Shown: positions 44,679-53,880, numbered from the stretch's first letter. The stretch: DNA of 64,000 nucleotides from Collinsella sp. AM17-1 (GCF_003470665.1 NZ_QRJZ01000011.1:1-64000); one strand, 5' to 3'. The notes: generated by a model from the letters alone, not told the origin. Numbers and translations: made by a program.

Positions 44679-46590
44679 GGCAACGACCGCCGAGCGCGCG
44701 CTCAACCGTAAGGGCGGCACCATGTCGCGCCTCATCAAGACGCTCTTTGGCTTCTATCCCGTGCTTTTGCCCCTTGTCGTCGTCGGCGTGGTACTCTGCG
44801 CCATCATCAACTCCATCGGCGCGACCTTCCTTCAGAGCGCCCTGCAGATTATTAGCGAATCGTGGCAGTCGGGCGACTGGACGACCGCGCAGCCCAAGAT
44901 TCTGAAGCTCGTGACCACCCTCGCCTGCATCTACGGCGTCGGCATCCTGTCCTCGCTGTTCTGGAACCGCGCCATGGCCATCGTCACGCAGGGCTCGCTC
45001 GAGAAGCTGCGCGAGAAGATGTTCAACCGCATGCAGGACCTGCCGATCCGCTACTTCGACACGCACCAGCGCGGCGATATCATGAGCCACTACACCAACG
45101 ACATCGATACGCTGCGCCAGATGATCAGTCAGTCGCTGCCCAACCTGCTCATGACGATCATCATCATCGTCACGGTGTTCTTTATCATGCTGTACTACAG
45201 TGTGTGGATGTGCCTGGTCATCATCGCCGGCGTCGCCTTTATGACCTTTATGACCAAGCTGCTCGGCTCCAACTCCGCGCGTTTCTTCATTGCACAGCAG
45301 ACCGAACTCGGCGTGGTCGAGGGCCATATCGAGGAAGTCATGAACGGCCAGAAAGTCGTCAAGGCGTTCTGCCACGAGTCTGCCGCCGAGGCTGATTTTG
45401 ACGAGCGCAACGAAAAGCTCTTCGAGGTCTCACAGAAGGCCAACATGTACGCCAACATCCTCATGCCCATCCTTATGAACCTGGGCAACTTGCTCTACGT
45501 GCTGGTGGCCCTTGCCGGCGGCATTTTCCTGGCGCTGGGCGTGCCCAACCTGAGCATCTCGGGCATGGCGCTGTCCATCGCCGTCGTGGTGCCGTTCCTT
45601 AACATGACCAAGCAGTTCTGCGGACAGATCGGCCAGATCTCGCAGCAGATCAACGCCGTGGTCATGGGTCTGGCCGGCGCCGACCGCATCTTTGAGCTCA
45701 TCGATGAGGAGCCCGAGGCCGACGAAGGCTACGTGACGCTCGTCAACGCGCAGGTAAACCCCGAGACCTGGGAGCTCGAGGAGGCCGACCACCATACTGG
45801 CATGTGGGCATGGAAGCATCCGCACCGTGCAACCGGCGAGATCGAGTACGTACCGCTGCGCGGCGACCTGGTCATGGACAACGTCGACTTTGGCTACACG
45901 CCCGACCACGAGGTGCTGCACGGCGTGTCCGTGTTTGCCAAGCCGGGCCAGAAGGTCGCGTTTGTCGGTGCCACCGGTGCCGGCAAGACGACCATCACCA
46001 ACCTCATCAACCGCTTCTATGACATCGCCGACGGCAAGATCCGCTACGACGGCATCAACGTCAACAAGATCCGCAAGGCCGACCTGCGCCGAAGCCTGGG
46101 CGTCGTGCTGCAGGACGTGAACCTGTTCACCGGCACCGTGATGGATAACATCCGCTACGGCAACCTGGATGCGACCGACGAGGAGTGCATCGCGGCGGCC
46201 AAGCTCGCGGGCGCGGACGACTTTATCACCCGCCTGCCCGACGGCTACGACACGATGCTCACCGGCAACGGCGCACAGCTGTCGCAGGGTCAGCGCCAGC
46301 TGATCTCGATCGCACGCGCTGCCGTCGCCGATCCGCCGGCGATGATTCTGGACGAGGCCACGTCGAGCATCGACACCCGCACCGAGGCCATCGTGCAGGC
46401 AGGCATGGACAAGCTCATGGAGGGCCGCACGACATTTGTCATCGCGCACCGCCTCTCCACTGTGCGCAACTCCGACGCGATCATCTGCCTGGACCACGGC
46501 CGCATCATCGAGCGCGGCAACCACGACGAGCTGATTGCCAAGCGCGGGTACTACTACCAGCTGTACACGGGAGCGTTTGAGCTGGAGTAG
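44671..46590 (+). CDS. Heterodimeric ABC exporter subunit with catalytic ATP site
   Basis: A 639-residue partner half-transporter. Membrane helices span ~25-330; the ATPase part has Walker A GATGAGKTT, signature LSQGQRQ, Walker B AMILDEATSSID with the catalytic Glu, and switch His VIAHRLST, all intact. A linker of about 45 residues between the two domains (PETWELEEADHHTGMWAWKH) is longer than in homodimeric exporters. The ATG at 44671 has GGAGG upstream and lies within the end of the preceding gene (8-nt overlap). Followed by a terminator at 46754. Confidence 0.94.
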   Translation: MSKATTAERALNRKGGTMSRLIKTLFGFYPVLLPLVVVGVVLCAIINSIGATFLQSALQIISESWQSGDWTTAQPKILKLVTTLACIYGVGILSSLFWNRAMAIVTQGSLEKLREKMFNRMQDLPIRYFDTHQRGDIMSHYTNDIDTLRQMISQSLPNLLMTIIIIVTVFFIMLYYSVWMCLVIIAGVAFMTFMTKLLGSNSARFFIAQQTELGVVEGHIEEVMNGQKVVKAFCHESAAEADFDERNEKLFEVSQKANMYANILMPILMNLGNLLYVLVALAGGIFLALGVPNLSISGMALSIAVVVPFLNMTKQFCGQIGQISQQINAVVMGLAGADRIFELIDEEPEADEGYVTLVNAQVNPETWELEEADHHTGMWAWKHPHRATGEIEYVPLRGDLVMDNVDFGYTPDHEVLHGVSVFAKPGQKVAFVGATGAGKTTITNLINRFYDIADGKIRYDGINVNKIRKADLRRSLGVVLQDVNLFTGTVMDNIRYGNLDATDEECIAAAKLAGADDFITRLPDGYDTMLTGNGAQLSQGQRQLISIARAAVADPPAMILDEATSSIDTRTEAIVQAGMDKLMEGRTTFVIAHRLSTVRNSDAIICLDHGRIIERGNHDELIAKRGYYYQLYTGAFELE

Positions 46591-46604
46591 GAACGGTTAC
46601 TGAC

Positions 46605-46710
46605 GGAGGGTGCCCCGGGGCGTCGGGGTAATTCCTCCGTGCTCAAACATTCTCGCTTCGCTGCGAAACTGCGCGCGGAGGAAATACCCCGCCGCCCCGG
46701 GGCACCCTCC
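46605..46710. repeat. 106-nt near-perfect hairpin
   Basis: Arms of 38 nt beginning GGAGGGTGCCCCGGGGCG pair with two mismatches and one G-U; the loop holds a small TCGC/GCGA stem. It starts 15 nt after the ABC operon stop codon, without a T-run. Confidence 0.75.
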
Positions 46711-46753
46711 TGCGCGCAATCAGCCCGTTGTTTAAAACGGAATAAAGGTTAGT

Positions 46754-46789
46754 GAGGCCCCGGCCGTTTGGCCAGGGCCTCGTTTTGTT
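46754..46789 (+). terminator. Rho-independent terminator of the ABC exporter operon
   Basis: Stem GAGGCCCCGGCC/GGCCAGGGCCTC with loop GTTT, followed by GTTTTGTT. Confidence 0.85.
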
Positions 46790-46879
46790 AGTCTTTTTGG
46801 GACGGGGCTTTTTAACTACTTTGAGGGTGCGCAGGCAGGGCGGCGAAAGTAGCTAAAAAAGCCCCGTCCCAAAAAGACT
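46790..46879. repeat. 90-nt inverted-repeat element
   Basis: Arms of about 33 nt, beginning AGTCTTTTTGGGACGGGGC, pair almost perfectly (one bulge). The arms are flanked by TA on both sides, compatible with a TA-inserting MITE, but palindromy makes this uncertain. It lies 16 nt before the LysR gene end. Confidence 0.7.
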
Positions 46880-46895
46880 ACCCGCGCCAAATGAG

Positions 46896-47774
46896 CTAGG
46901 TGAGAAGCTGGGCCATGGCGTTGACGAATTTTTGGACTTGGAGGGTGGGCTCGAGCGGATAGTGCAAAAAGACCGGCACCTCGCGGCCGCATAGGAACGG
47001 CACGCCCACAAAGGCCGGGTGCACGCCCGACCACGCTCCGCAGGTGAGCACCGCATCGCCCTTTTCCTCCGCATCGTTAAAGAGCGCAAAGTCAAAGCTG
47101 TCTACGTCGATCACGTCCACGCCGCCGTCGGCCAAAAGATCGATACGCAGGCTGTCCATGGCGTCGTTGCCGTGACGAAGCACGCGCAGGCGCATGCCTT
47201 CCAGGTCGGCGACCGTAATGCGCGTCTTGCGCGCGAGCCGGCTTGTGCGGGGCACATCGATATAAAACGGCACATTGACGATGCGGAGCTTTTGGCAGGC
47301 GTCGCCCCAGCGCGGGGTCGAAAAACTCGACTGCACCACATCCACCTCGCGCCCCAGGCTGCGCATAACGGTTTCACGCTCGTCATAGAGGTCGCTCACC
47401 GGGACAATTTCAAAGCGCAACGACGGTTCCAACTCGTGCACGCCCGTCCACATCGACAGCGTCTGGCGCCCCGGGCACATCATCGACACGCCCAGGCGCA
47501 CGGCGCCGCCGTCGCCCGCCGCGCGTCGGGCGCGGCGCAACGCATCCTCGGACTGGCGCATGATCGAGCGCGCATCGTCCACCAGCAGTGCACCCGCCGG
47601 CGTCACCTTGACGCCCGAGTGTGAGCGCTCGAACAACGTGATGCCAAACTCGGCCTCGAATCCCGACACCTGCTTGACGAGCGCCGGGGTCGACACGCGC
47701 AATTTTGCCGCGGCGCGCGAGAAGCTTCCCAGCTCCGCGGCGGCCGTTACGGCCTCGAGTCGTCGATCGTACAC
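46896..47774 (-). CDS. LysR-family transcriptional regulator
   Basis: A 292-residue LysR-type protein: N-terminal winged helix (AAELGSFSRAAAKLRVSTPALVKQVSGFEAEFGITLFER) and C-terminal two-lobed co-inducer domain (VRLGVSMMCPG, then GREVDVVQSS). The start is GTG 47774 with GGGAG 6 nt upstream. It is divergent from an SDR/transporter/dehydrogenase cluster and presumably controls it through the shared gap, which holds a TAAACC/GGTTTA palindrome. Confidence 0.9.
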   Translation of the reverse strand: MYDRRLEAVTAAAELGSFSRAAAKLRVSTPALVKQVSGFEAEFGITLFERSHSGVKVTPAGALLVDDARSIMRQSEDALRRARRAAGDGGAVRLGVSMMCPGRQTLSMWTGVHELEPSLRFEIVPVSDLYDERETVMRSLGREVDVVQSSFSTPRWGDACQKLRIVNVPFYIDVPRTSRLARKTRITVADLEGMRLRVLRHGNDAMDSLRIDLLADGGVDVIDVDSFDFALFNDAEEKGDAVLTCGAWSGVHPAFVGVPFLCGREVPVFLHYPLEPTLQVQKFVNAMAQLLT

Positions 47775-47872
47775 ATCAATCTCCCGTTTCCAGACATATG
47801 GCCATGCGTTGCCAAAGGGGGTTGTTTTGGCAGGTCACACACTCAATTAAGAACAAATCGTCTCGCAAGCTA

Positions 47873-47981
47873 TAAACCACAGGTTTACGCCATTCTAACA
47901 AATATGCAATTCACCTGCGCAAATGCAAAGCATACGATAACCAGCGAAAACCACGTGGGTCGATTAATGGGAGCGACCCAC
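47873..47981. promoter_or_regulatory. Divergent LysR/SDR control region
   Basis: A palindrome TAAACC-ACA-GGTTTA at 47873-47887 is a LysR-box candidate. A hairpin GTGGGTCG/CGACCCAC at 47955-47981 lies just before the SDR ribosome-binding site and could affect translation. Confidence 0.45.
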
Positions 47982-48007
47982 CGGGAGGCACAAGAAGGGA
48001 AGTTCCT

Positions 48008-48889
48008 ATGAGCAATTGGCTTAAGCTCGAGGGCGATGTCTGCGCCGTGACCGGCGCGCTCGGCGGTATGGGCGTCGAGATTTGCCGCGAGTTCGCCCGC
48101 AACGGCGCCAACGTCGTCTTGCTCGACCTAGACGAGGAGAAGGTCAAGGCAGCAGCCGCCGACCTCGCCGCCGAGTTTGGTATCCACGCCGAGGGCTACA
48201 AAATGAACGCCACCGACGAGGCCGAGGTTCAGGCTGCCGTCGACGCCACCATCGCCAACTTCGGCCGCGTCGACGTTCTCGTCAACACCGCCGGCATCCT
48301 GCGCTTCGCCGCCATGGAGGACCTGCCGCTAAGCGACTGGGAGCAGGTGCTCAACGTCAACCTCACCGGCTACTTCATCACCTCGCAGCGCTTTGGTCGC
48401 GAGATGATCAAGGCCGGCCAGGGCCGCCTAGTGCACATCTCGACCGTTGCCAGCCACTCCCCCGAGACGTTCTCGGGTGTGTACAGCTCCACTAAGGCCG
48501 GCGTCAACATGATGTCCAAGATGCTCGCCGCCGAGTGGGGCCCCTACGGCGTGCGCTCCAACTGCGTCGAGCCCTGCTTTGTCAAGACCCCCATGTCGGC
48601 GAGCTTTTACGCTGACCCCGAGGTCGAGAAGAGCCGCAGCCGCCTTATCGCCACGCGCCGCATTGGCGAGGTCAGCGATATCGCCAACGCCGTCATGTTC
48701 CTGGCGTCCAAGCGCTCGGACTTTACCACCGGCGACGCCATCAAAGTCGACGGCGGCTTCTCCAATATGATGGGCGACCTCACCGCCAAGCCTGGAGGCC
48801 GCCGAGCCTTTGCCGACAACTACCTCAAGAACAAGGGTGTCGAGCTTTGGTCCGATGAGTCCGGCGTCGCAAAGCCGACTGACCAGTAA
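48008..48889 (+). CDS. Short-chain dehydrogenase/reductase
   Basis: A 293-residue classical SDR using NAD(P). Cofactor loop TGALGGMG (residues 15-22), an acidic residue pair after strand 2 (LLDLDEEK) suggesting NAD preference, VLVNTAG, catalytic Ser in HISTVASHS and YSSTK motif, and the C-terminal VDGGFS. About 40 extra residues extend the C terminus beyond the usual 250. It heads a three-gene cluster with an OFA transporter and a Gfo/Idh protein; together they probably take up and oxidise or reduce a sugar acid or polyol. Substrate not identified. Confidence 0.9.
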   Translation: MSNWLKLEGDVCAVTGALGGMGVEICREFARNGANVVLLDLDEEKVKAAAADLAAEFGIHAEGYKMNATDEAEVQAAVDATIANFGRVDVLVNTAGILRFAAMEDLPLSDWEQVLNVNLTGYFITSQRFGREMIKAGQGRLVHISTVASHSPETFSGVYSSTKAGVNMMSKMLAAEWGPYGVRSNCVEPCFVKTPMSASFYADPEVEKSRSRLIATRRIGEVSDIANAVMFLASKRSDFTTGDAIKVDGGFSNMMGDLTAKPGGRRAFADNYLKNKGVELWSDESGVAKPTDQ

Positions 48890-48973
48890 ACCAGCCCGGT
48901 AGAAAGGGGCGCGGGGCAAGCACCTCAGCGGCGTTTGCCCCTCCCCTCCCCCGTATCGATTAGAAAGAGTCCA

Positions 48974-50230
48974 ATGGCTTCCACCAACTCCAACAAGGGT
49001 CGCGCCGTCGTGCTTTCCGCCGCGTGCGTCACCATGTTCTTTATCAGCTCCATCGCGCTGTATTCCGTTGTGAGCAAGAACCTGCTCGCCGTCTACCCCG
49101 AGTGGTCCAGCGCACTTACCTGGGCTTTCCCGGTCTTCCAGACCATCATGGCCGTGACGGGCATCTTCGCCGGCCGCATCTCCGATAAGATCGGCCCGCG
49201 CAACGTCGTGATCGCTGCCGCCGTGTGCTACGGCGTGGGCTGGTTCATGTCCGGCACCGTCACCGAGCCGTGGCAGTTCTACCTGTGGTTCTCGCTCGTC
49301 GCCGCCATCGGCAACGGCCTAGGCTACAACCCCGCGCTCACCACCGGCCAAAAGTGGTTCATCGACAAAAAGGGCCTCGCCTCCGGCATCACCCTGGCCG
49401 CTTCGACCGCCGGCCCCGCCGTGTTGTCCCCGGTGCTCGCCTCGCTGCTCATCCCGAGCCTGGGCATCTTTGGCGCCCTCAAGGCACTCGGCGTCATCTT
49501 CTTTGTGACGATCGCCGCCTCCGCCCTGTTCCTGAAGGCCCCCGAGGCCGGCTGGCTGCCCGAGGGCTTCGAGGCCCCCAAGGGCGGCGCGCATGCCGGC
49601 ACCTTCGGCGACCTCACCCCGGGCGAGATGGTCAAGACCCCGCGCTTCTGGGTCCTCATCGTCACCTTCGCCTTTGCCGCCACCGCGGGCACCCTGCTCG
49701 TGGGCAAGGTTGCCTCCATCGCCGCCGTCCAGCTCTTCGCCGACCCCACGAGCGCCGCGGCCGTCGCCCTCGGCGGTGTGGTGGTCTCCGTCAACACCTG
49801 CGCCAATCTGGTCGGCCGTCTGTCCTTTGGCCAGATCATCGACAAGCTCGGCGCCTACAAGTCGCTGCTCATCAGCCTTATCGTCACCATCGTCGCGCTC
49901 GTCATCATGTCGATGAGCTTTACGCAGACTATGTTCTTCGTGGCACTCGCCCTGCTCGGCTTTAGCTTTGGCGCCCTGCTCGTCATCTACCCGCCGCTCA
50001 CCGGTGGCGCCTTTGGCACCAGCAACATCGGCGTCAACTACGGCATCATGTTTTTGGGCTACGCCGCTTCTACCTGGATCAGCCAGCCCATCACCGCCGT
50101 GCTGTATCACGCCGAGGCCGGCAGCGCCGCCTATCAGCAGTCCTTCTACGGCGCCATCGTGATCGCCGCCATCGCCGTCGTGCTCACCATCTACATGATG
50201 GTCTCCGACAGCAAGAAGAAGTCCGCCTAG
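48974..50230 (+). CDS. MFS transporter, oxalate/formate antiporter-like (OFA) family
   Basis: A 418-residue, 12-helix MFS protein. The first-half loop GRISDKIGPRNVV, the family segment IGNGLGYNPALTTGQKWFIDKKGLASGITLAASTAGP and the second-half GRLSFGQIIDKLG place it in the OFA/monocarboxylate-like group, whose members move small organic anions. It lies 84 nt after the SDR gene and 69 nt before the Gfo/Idh gene, so it likely imports their substrate. ATG 48974 is preceded by AAAGAG. Confidence 0.88.
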   Translation: MASTNSNKGRAVVLSAACVTMFFISSIALYSVVSKNLLAVYPEWSSALTWAFPVFQTIMAVTGIFAGRISDKIGPRNVVIAAAVCYGVGWFMSGTVTEPWQFYLWFSLVAAIGNGLGYNPALTTGQKWFIDKKGLASGITLAASTAGPAVLSPVLASLLIPSLGIFGALKALGVIFFVTIAASALFLKAPEAGWLPEGFEAPKGGAHAGTFGDLTPGEMVKTPRFWVLIVTFAFAATAGTLLVGKVASIAAVQLFADPTSAAAVALGGVVVSVNTCANLVGRLSFGQIIDKLGAYKSLLISLIVTIVALVIMSMSFTQTMFFVALALLGFSFGALLVIYPPLTGGAFGTSNIGVNYGIMFLGYAASTWISQPITAVLYHAEAGSAAYQQSFYGAIVIAAIAVVLTIYMMVSDSKKKSA

Positions 50231-50238
50231 TTTTACCG

Positions 50239-50269
50239 ATGCGACGAGGGGACAGCCCCTTTGTCGCAT
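50239..50269 (+). repeat. GACAAAGGGA-type hairpin between the OFA transporter and Gfo/Idh genes
   Basis: Arms ATGCGACGAGGGG/CCCCTTTGTCGCAT pair over 13 bp with two G-U pairs that are stable only in plus-strand RNA. It starts 9 nt after the transporter stop codon. Confidence 0.7.
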
Positions 50270-50299
50270 TCCACCAGCCACCAGTATTTAGGAGTCGAA

Positions 50300-51340
50300 A
50301 TGTCTGAGCTCAACCCCGTCCGCATTGCCGTCATCGGCGCCGGCGCCATGGGCCGCAACCACATCCGCTTTGTCACCGAGGAGCCCGAGGCCGAGCTCGT
50401 CGCCATCGCCGACGCCTTTGAGGGCGCCCGCGCCACGGCCGAGGCCGCCGGCGTGCCGTTCTTTACCGATCCCGCCCAGATGATGGACGAGGTCAAGCCC
50501 GAGGCCGTCATCATCGCCACCCCCAACGACCTGCACCTAGGCGTTGCCCGCGAGGCCATCAAGCGCAACATCGTGCCGTTGGTCGAAAAGCCGATCTCCA
50601 ACGATCTCGAAGATGCCCAGGCCTTCGCCGCCGAGGCCGAGACCGCCGGCGTGCCCGTGCTCGTGGGTCAGCACCGTCGCCACAACCCCTTCGTCAACAA
50701 GGCCAAGGAGATCATCGAGTCCGGCGAGCTGGGCAAGCTCACCGTGTCGAGCTTCCACTACATGATCTATAAGAACGACGAGTACTTCGATGTCGAGTGG
50801 CGCCGCAAGAAGGGTGCCGGCCCGATCCTGGTCAACCTGGTGCACGACGTCGACCTGCTCCGCTACCTGCTGGGCGAGCCCGTCGCCGTCCAGGGCATGC
50901 AGTCCAGCGCCGCCCGCGGCTTTGAGACCGAGGACTCCGCCGTGGTCAACGTTCGCTTTGCCGACGGAGCGCTCGCGAGCATGACCATCTCCGACGCCAC
51001 CGCCAGCCCCTGGAACTGGGAGGCCACCGCTCGCGAGGACCCGCAGTACCGCCCCTTCGACGCCGACGCCTACTTCATCGGCGGCACCAAAGGCGCCCTG
51101 TCGCTGCCCCGCCTGCACCAGTTCTCCTACGACGGCGCCTCCAACTGGCACAAGCCGCTGCAGATGGAGATTCCGGCCGTCGACCCGGCACTGCCGCACA
51201 AGATGCAGCTCAAGCACTTTGTGAAGGTTGTCCGCCGCGAGGTCGAACCCGTCGTGACCCCCGCCGACAACGTCAAGACGCTCACGCTGCTTAACGCCAT
51301 CAAGGAGGCCGCCGAGACCGGTCAGCTCGTCGAGCTGTAA
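50300..51340 (+). CDS. Gfo/Idh/MocA-family oxidoreductase
   Basis: A 346-residue NAD(P)-dependent dehydrogenase of sugar-type substrates. Rossmann loop VIGAGAMGRNH (residues 9-19), the family EKP motif (LVEKPISNDL) with the catalytic-type Lys, and HDVDLLRYLLGEP in the C-terminal beta-sheet domain. AGGAG lies 5 nt before the ATG. Last gene of the LysR-linked cluster. Which polyol, inositol or sugar acid is used cannot be told. Confidence 0.9.
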   Translation: MSELNPVRIAVIGAGAMGRNHIRFVTEEPEAELVAIADAFEGARATAEAAGVPFFTDPAQMMDEVKPEAVIIATPNDLHLGVAREAIKRNIVPLVEKPISNDLEDAQAFAAEAETAGVPVLVGQHRRHNPFVNKAKEIIESGELGKLTVSSFHYMIYKNDEYFDVEWRRKKGAGPILVNLVHDVDLLRYLLGEPVAVQGMQSSAARGFETEDSAVVNVRFADGALASMTISDATASPWNWEATAREDPQYRPFDADAYFIGGTKGALSLPRLHQFSYDGASNWHKPLQMEIPAVDPALPHKMQLKHFVKVVRREVEPVVTPADNVKTLTLLNAIKEAAETGQLVEL

Positions 51341-51398
51341 TGCCTTAAGAGCGGCCGCGGCAGAAACCCCATGCCGAGTCCCTCGGTCCGCCACAAAT

Positions 51399-51447
51399 AA
51401 GCCCCTCTTCTTTGCCCCACGAGCAGCCTCCTGCCCGCGGGGCTTTT
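51399..51447 (+). terminator. Terminator after the Gfo/Idh gene
   Basis: GGGGCTT (51439-51445) can pair with AAGCCCC (51399-51405) or GCCCC (51414-51418), with internal GCAG/CTGC pairing, and is followed by TTTT. Confidence 0.7.
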
Positions 51448-51526
51448 CTTTGCAGCCGCGGCGCGCGGGCGGGTGGTAGACTGGGTGGCTCATGCACCTG
51501 TAACGTACTCACAGACAGGAATTCCC

Positions 51527-53674
51527 ATGGATCTTATCGCCCAGCTCGCCCGCGAGCTCAACCTTAAGGCCGCCAACATCGAGGCGGCCGTCAAGCTCAT
51601 CGACGAGGGCAACACCATCCCCTTTATCTCGCGCTACCGCAAGGAAGCAACGGGCGGCATGGACGACGTCGCCCTGCGCGCACTCGACGAGCGCCTGTCT
51701 TACCTGCGCAATCTTGAACAGCGCAAAGAGGACGTCATCCTGCTCATCGACGCCCAGGGCAAGCTCACGCCCGAGCTCGAGGCGCAGATTCGCGAGGCCA
51801 CGCAGCTCCAGCGTGTCGAGGACCTCTATAAGCCCTACCGCAAAAAGCGCATGACTCGCGCGCAGAAGGCCCGCGAGGCCGGCCTGGAGCCGCTCGCCAA
51901 CATGATCATCATGCAGGCCTCGGCCAAGGGCAGCGCACTCGACGCCGCCGCGGCATACGTCAACGAGGAGGCCGGCTTCGACACGCCCGAAAAGGCGCTC
52001 GCCGGCGCGGCGGACATCGTGGCCGAGACGGTGGCCGAAGACCCCGAGAACGTCGCCGACCTGCGCGCCTTTACGCAAAACACCGCCGACATCGTCGTCG
52101 AGGCCACCGACCCCGCCGAGAAGACCCCCTACGAGCCGTACTACAGCTATGACGAGCCCCTGCGCCGCATCCCCAACCACCGCGTGCTGGCTATCGACCG
52201 CGGCGAGCGCGAGGGCAAGCTCCGCGTACGTGTGAACGTCGACGGCGCTGCCGCTACGGCGCGCCTCGGCAGCCGTTGGCCCCGACGCCAGGGCGTGTTT
52301 GCTCCCATCTTCGATGCCGCCATCGCTGACGGTTACAAGCGCCTCATGGCTCCCTCGCTGGAGCGCGAGACCCGCGCCAAACTCACCGTTCGCGCCCAGA
52401 CCGAGGCCATCAACGTCTTTGCCAAGAATCTCGAAGGCCTGCTCTCGGCACGCCCCGTACGCGGCGCCCGCGTGCTCGCGCTCGACCCGGGCTACCGCAC
52501 CGGCTGCAAGGTCGCCGTCATGGACGAGACCGGCAAGCTGCTCGACCACGGCGTGGTCTACCCCACCAAGCCGCGCCACGACGTCGCCGGCACCAAGCGC
52601 GAGCTCGCCCGCCTCGTCAAGAAGGACGGCGTCAACACCATCGTCATCGGCAACGGCACCGCCAGCCGCGAGACCGAGGAAGTCGTCTCGGAGTTCATTG
52701 CCGAGCAGGCTCCTGAGCTGCGATACACCATCGTCAACGAGGCCGGCGCATCGGTGTACTCCGCCTCCGAACTCGCCAGCCAGGAGTATCCCGACTTGGA
52801 CGTCACCGTGCGTGGCGCCATGAGCCTGGGCCGCCGCTTGCAAGACCCGCTGGCAGAGCTCGTCAAGATTCCGCCCCAGTCCATCGGCGTGGGTCAGTAC
52901 CAGCACGATCTTGACCAGGCCGAGCTTTCGCGCACCCTGGGCCACGTGGTGGAGGACGTCGTCAACCGCGTGGGCGTCGACGTGAACACCGCGAGCGCGA
53001 GCCTGCTGGGATACGTTTCGGGCATCACGCCGAGCGTGGCCAAGAACATCGTGGCTTTCCGCGAGGAAAACGGCGCCTTTACCGATCGCCGCCAGCTCAA
53101 GAAGGTCCCCAAGCTGGGACCCAAGGCGTACCTCAACGCCGCAGGTTTCCTGCGCATCAGCGGCGGCAAGAACCCGCTCGACGCGACAAGCGTCCACCCC
53201 GAGAGCTACGAGGTGGCAACGGCCGTCTTGGAGCGCGCTGGCGTTGCGGCAAGCGAGCTCAGCCGCGGCGGCGTGCCCGACATCGAGCGCCGTCTGGGCA
53301 GCATCTCGGCGCTGGCAAGCGACCTGGACTGCGGCACCCTCACGCTCATCGACATCGTCAACGAGCTCAAGAAGCCCGGCCGCGACCCGCGAGACGACGC
53401 GCCCGAGGTGGTCTTTAGCCGCTCAGTGCTTTCCATCGACGACCTGGAGCCCGGCATGGAGCTCAAGGGCACGGTGCGCAACGTTGTGGACTTTGGCGCC
53501 TTCGTCGACGTGGGAGTGCACCAGGACGGCCTCGTGCACATCTCCAAGCTCGCCAACCGCTTCGTCAAGCACCCGAGCGACGTGGTACGCGTCGGCGACA
53601 CGGTAAAGGTGTGGGTCGAGAAGGTTGATCGCGATCGCAAAAAGATTTCGCTCACCATGGTGCAGGGGAAGTAA
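51527..53674 (+). CDS. tex: Tex-family S1 RNA-binding transcription accessory protein
   Basis: A 715-residue Tex/YhgF protein, a nucleic-acid-binding factor linked to transcription and stress in other bacteria. Domains: helical N-terminal Tex region with IPFISRYRKEATGGMDD, YqgF/RNase-H-like fold (ALDPGYRTGCKVAVMD), helix-hairpin-helix pair (DVNTASASLLGYVSGITPSVAKNIV, then VPKLGPKAYLNAAGFLRI) and a C-terminal S1 domain (MELKGTVRNVVDFGAFVDVGVHQDGLVHIS). ATG 51527 with AGGA upstream gives the family N terminus MDLIAQLAREL. Confidence 0.95.
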   Translation: MDLIAQLARELNLKAANIEAAVKLIDEGNTIPFISRYRKEATGGMDDVALRALDERLSYLRNLEQRKEDVILLIDAQGKLTPELEAQIREATQLQRVEDLYKPYRKKRMTRAQKAREAGLEPLANMIIMQASAKGSALDAAAAYVNEEAGFDTPEKALAGAADIVAETVAEDPENVADLRAFTQNTADIVVEATDPAEKTPYEPYYSYDEPLRRIPNHRVLAIDRGEREGKLRVRVNVDGAAATARLGSRWPRRQGVFAPIFDAAIADGYKRLMAPSLERETRAKLTVRAQTEAINVFAKNLEGLLSARPVRGARVLALDPGYRTGCKVAVMDETGKLLDHGVVYPTKPRHDVAGTKRELARLVKKDGVNTIVIGNGTASRETEEVVSEFIAEQAPELRYTIVNEAGASVYSASELASQEYPDLDVTVRGAMSLGRRLQDPLAELVKIPPQSIGVGQYQHDLDQAELSRTLGHVVEDVVNRVGVDVNTASASLLGYVSGITPSVAKNIVAFREENGAFTDRRQLKKVPKLGPKAYLNAAGFLRISGGKNPLDATSVHPESYEVATAVLERAGVAASELSRGGVPDIERRLGSISALASDLDCGTLTLIDIVNELKKPGRDPRDDAPEVVFSRSVLSIDDLEPGMELKGTVRNVVDFGAFVDVGVHQDGLVHISKLANRFVKHPSDVVRVGDTVKVWVEKVDRDRKKISLTMVQGK

Positions 53675-53700
53675 CCGCCAAAGCAAAGGCACCCCCTCTC

Positions 53701-53880
53701 GCGATGTGCAAAATCGCGAGTATTCTGCAAATTCCGCCGTTCCAGATGCCCCTCAGAGGCAATAAAGTCACAAACAGCCCCCGTTTTGGCGTTTTTAGAG
53801 CCAAAACGGGGGCTGTTCCGCGCTTCAACCAGCTGGTAAAAACCTTTACCTTGCTGAATACTCTCAATTTTGCACGTCGC
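53701..53880. repeat. 180-bp nested inverted-repeat element
   Basis: Thirty-nt ends (53701-53730 and 53851-53880; GCGATGTGCAAAATCGCGAG start) match as inverted repeats at 26 of 30 positions. Nested inside is a perfect 18-bp hairpin AACAGCCCCCGTTTTGGC (53773-53790/53800-53817). Non-coding; between tex and the convergent transaldolase gene. Confidence 0.7.

Noticed and set aside
48008..48889. Bile-acid 7-beta-hydroxysteroid dehydrogenase, known from Collinsella
   Set aside because: The sequence does not resemble the Collinsella aerofaciens 7-beta enzyme as I remember it, and the neighbours (OFA transporter, Gfo/Idh) do not suggest bile acids.
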